A DNA stretch of 64,000 nucleotides, from assembly GCF_019744875.1 (NCBI RefSeq), contig NZ_JAIETU010000015.1, positions 1 to 64,000 of the forward strand, in the 5' to 3' direction. The position numbers were made by a program, and so were the translations under genes. This document shows, in pieces, positions 62,610 to 64,000 of the stretch (its first letter is position 1; every line of letters begins with the position of its first letter). This DNA comes from Hyphomicrobium sp. Lineage in GTDB: Bacteria > Pseudomonadota > Alphaproteobacteria > Rhizobiales > Hyphomicrobiaceae. The notes under the pieces are model-generated. The model saw only the letters and a list, made by a program, of their open reading frames with translations. It was not told where the DNA came from and ran no database searches.

Positions 62610-63046
62610 GGCCAGCCTCCCACGACATGGCGCACGATGTAGACCGTTACCGCGGCCGTCGCCATGAAGGTGGCCGTCGCTGCGATCGAGCGGCGCGACA
62701 GGCGCGAGAGACCGCAAACGCCATGCCCGCTCGTGCAGCCGCGCGCGGCGAAGACGCCCGCGCCAACCAGCAGGCCCGCAACGAGCGCCAGGCTGATGCT
62801 CGGCGTAACGGTCTGGCGAACGCTCTCGGCCGTGACGAACGTCCAGATCAGCGGAGCCGCGATCAGGCCGCCGAGGAAGGCTGCTGCTTCGAGGGGGGCG
62901 TTGCCTCCATAGGGCGGAAACAGCCGTCGCACGATGCCGCTGATGCCAGCGATGCGGCCGCTCACGAGCAGCAGCAGAACGGCAGACGCGCCGATCAGCG
63001 CGCCTCCCGCAAGCGAGGCCAATGGCGTGAATTCCGTGGCAGGCAT
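62600..63046 (-). CDS. YeeE/YedE-type permease, half-size partner
   Basis: A 148-residue membrane protein with about four helices, complementary to the DUF6691 half. The conserved cysteine motif is [20 protein letters not shown]. Pairs like this (PmpA/PmpB type) are proposed to import sulfur compounds such as thiosulfate. It is transcribed first, away from the FadL-like gene located further right on the same strand. With the desulfurase, shell and acetyltransferase genes nearby, a role in supplying sulfur is a reasonable inference. Confidence 0.88.
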   Translation of the reverse strand: MPATEFTPLASLAGGALIGASAVLLLLVSGRIAGISGIVRRLFPPYGGNAPLEAAAFLGGLIAAPLIWTFVTAESVRQTVTPSISLALVAGLLVGAGVFAARGCTSGHGVCGLSRLSRRSIAATATFMATAAVTVYIVRHVVGGWPWA

Positions 63047-63116
63047 CCGATGCTCCCCGTTCGAGCTTCCGTCATAGGCGAGCGGCGCGGACCTGTCGAG
63101 CGCGCCCAGGCGGGGC

Positions 63117-64000
63117 CTATTTCAGGGATGCCTCCTCCGCGCCGAACTTGTACTTCACGCCGAAGGTCGCCTCGAACTGATGCATGCTGATGTCGATGGT
63201 GTGGGCGGGGTTTCCGAAGCCCGGCAGCTCGCCGCCGCGGACGGATTCTTCCGGCGCGTAGAGGCCCGCGACCTCAACCGACCAGGCCTTGTCGAGCTTG
63301 TATTCGAAGCCCGCCGTGATGTGATGCTGGACGACAGCGGGCGCGAGCACATTGAACTGCACGTCACGCGCGGAAATCGGGCTGGTTGCATAGGAATAGC
63401 CTGCCCGCAGCGTCAGCGCAGGCGACGTGCGCCATTCGGCTCCGACCTTGATGACGTCCACGTCGTCCCAGCCGAAGCCGGGCCCGTTGTCGGATCCGAG
63501 CGGGTTGCCGAGCAGAATGTTCGTCGAAGGATTGGCAATCGAGGCGACCGAGCCGAACCAGATGTGGCGGTAATCGAGAAGGACCGTCAGGTTCGATGAG
63601 ACGTCGACCGCGATGCCGGCCTGGACGCTGGCGGGAATGTCGAAATCTCCCTGCTCCGCGAAGAGGCCGCGATACTTGTCGAACGCCTGCGACCAGATCG
63701 GCGTGTTGCCGGCGACGCCGAGACGAACGTTAGGCGCGACGGCCCATTCCACGCCGCCGCGGACGCCAAAGCCCCAGGCTACCTCGTCCCCTTTTTCCGT
63801 GACTGCATTCGGATCGATGGAAACGCCGGGCTGGGCGAATGCGCCGAGCCCCTTCAGCTTGATCTGCTGGCGCGCCAGGATCGGTGCCACACCGACCGAG
63901 AGGCCGGGCGCGATCGTCTTGGCGAACGCAACCGACAGCAAGGCCTGTTGAAGATTGACGCCGAGCGGTCCGGCGCCGAACACGCCCGGCGCGGGCGCGA
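63117..64000 (-). CDS. FadL/OmpP1-type outer-membrane transport protein, 5' end off the window
   Basis: The last 290 or so residues of a FadL (OmpP1/TodX) family protein, which transports long-chain fatty acids or other hydrophobic compounds across the outer membrane. Visible features are ARQQIKLKGLGAF, WGFGVRGGVEWAVAPNVRLG, VLLDYRHIWFG and the C-terminal barrel strand FEATFGVKYKFGAEE. The frame is open through base 64000, so the N-terminus and signal peptide lie to the right of the window; an internal GTG at 63983 is not the true start. Confidence 0.87.
   Translation of the reverse strand, partial: APAPGVFGAGPLGVNLQQALLSVAFAKTIAPGLSVGVAPILARQQIKLKGLGAFAQPGVSIDPNAVTEKGDEVAWGFGVRGGVEWAVAPNVRLGVAGNTPIWSQAFDKYRGLFAEQGDFDIPASVQAGIAVDVSSNLTVLLDYRHIWFGSVASIANPSTNILLGNPLGSDNGPGFGWDDVDVIKVGAEWRTSPALTLRAGYSYATSPISARDVQFNVLAPAVVQHHITAGFEYKLDKAWSVEVAGLYAPEESVRGGELPGFGNPAHTIDISMHQFEATFGVKYKFGAEEASLK

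Overview
The window is GC-rich, densely coded chromosomal DNA of an alphaproteobacterium, most likely of the order Hyphomicrobiales (Rhizobiales). The evidence is the proB-proA/nadD-rsfS-rlmH neighbourhood, a long division and cell-wall (dcw) cluster followed by lpxC, bamD and ligA, imelysin/Rrf2 iron genes, an HWE histidine kinase, an extensin-like lipoprotein, Omp25/RopB-like barrels and a zf-CHCC protein. The genus cannot be fixed from sequence reading alone. No rRNA, tRNA, CRISPR, transposase or integrase was seen.

Layout. 1-787 (minus) is the N-terminal part of an Ala/Glu-rich repeat protein that runs off the left edge. 1237-3756 is proB-proA. 3805-10765 is a mixed accessory stretch: DUF4105 membrane protein, SnoaL-like protein, HxlR regulator, COG4705 membrane protein, outer-membrane protein, CheY-like receiver, fatty-acid desaturase and GtrA. 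10865-12877 is nadD-rsfS-rlmH. 13079-19582 holds a DUF3754 protein, prmA, an M24B aminopeptidase, a VOC/coiled-coil fusion and a small secreted protein. 19655-39678 (all minus) is, in transcription order, murE-murF-mraY-murD-ftsW-murG-murC-murB-ddl-ftsQ-ftsA-ftsZ, then lpxC, bamD and ligA. The usual start of the dcw cluster (mraZ, rsmH, ftsL, ftsI) is not upstream of murE.

39735-46730 is an iron block. A minus-strand operon encodes a six-cysteine protein, a Bfd-like [2Fe-2S] protein, an imelysin and a DUF1513 protein. An Rrf2 regulator lies beside it, and a plus-strand pair encodes a second imelysin and a di-heme oxidoreductase. Two adjacent palindromes lie between the regulator and the minus operon. 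46831-54823 contains an unrecognised exported protein, a zf-CHCC/FAD-monooxygenase pair, a hydrolase, a nested inverted-repeat element that may be a small RNA, an extensin-like lipoprotein, an HWE histidine kinase and a 68-residue protein.

55041-63046 is enriched in sulfur genes: a sulfate-binding protein, a serine acetyltransferase, a family 2A encapsulin shell overlapping a cysteine desulfurase with a long proline-rich N-terminal extension, and two half-size YeeE/YedE permeases. The shell/desulfurase pair is the most striking system here. By homology to cyanobacterial SrpI it should form a protein nanocompartment that packages the desulfurase. The cargo extension carries two different motifs, each present twice. 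The window ends inside a FadL-type outer-membrane protein (63117 to the right edge).
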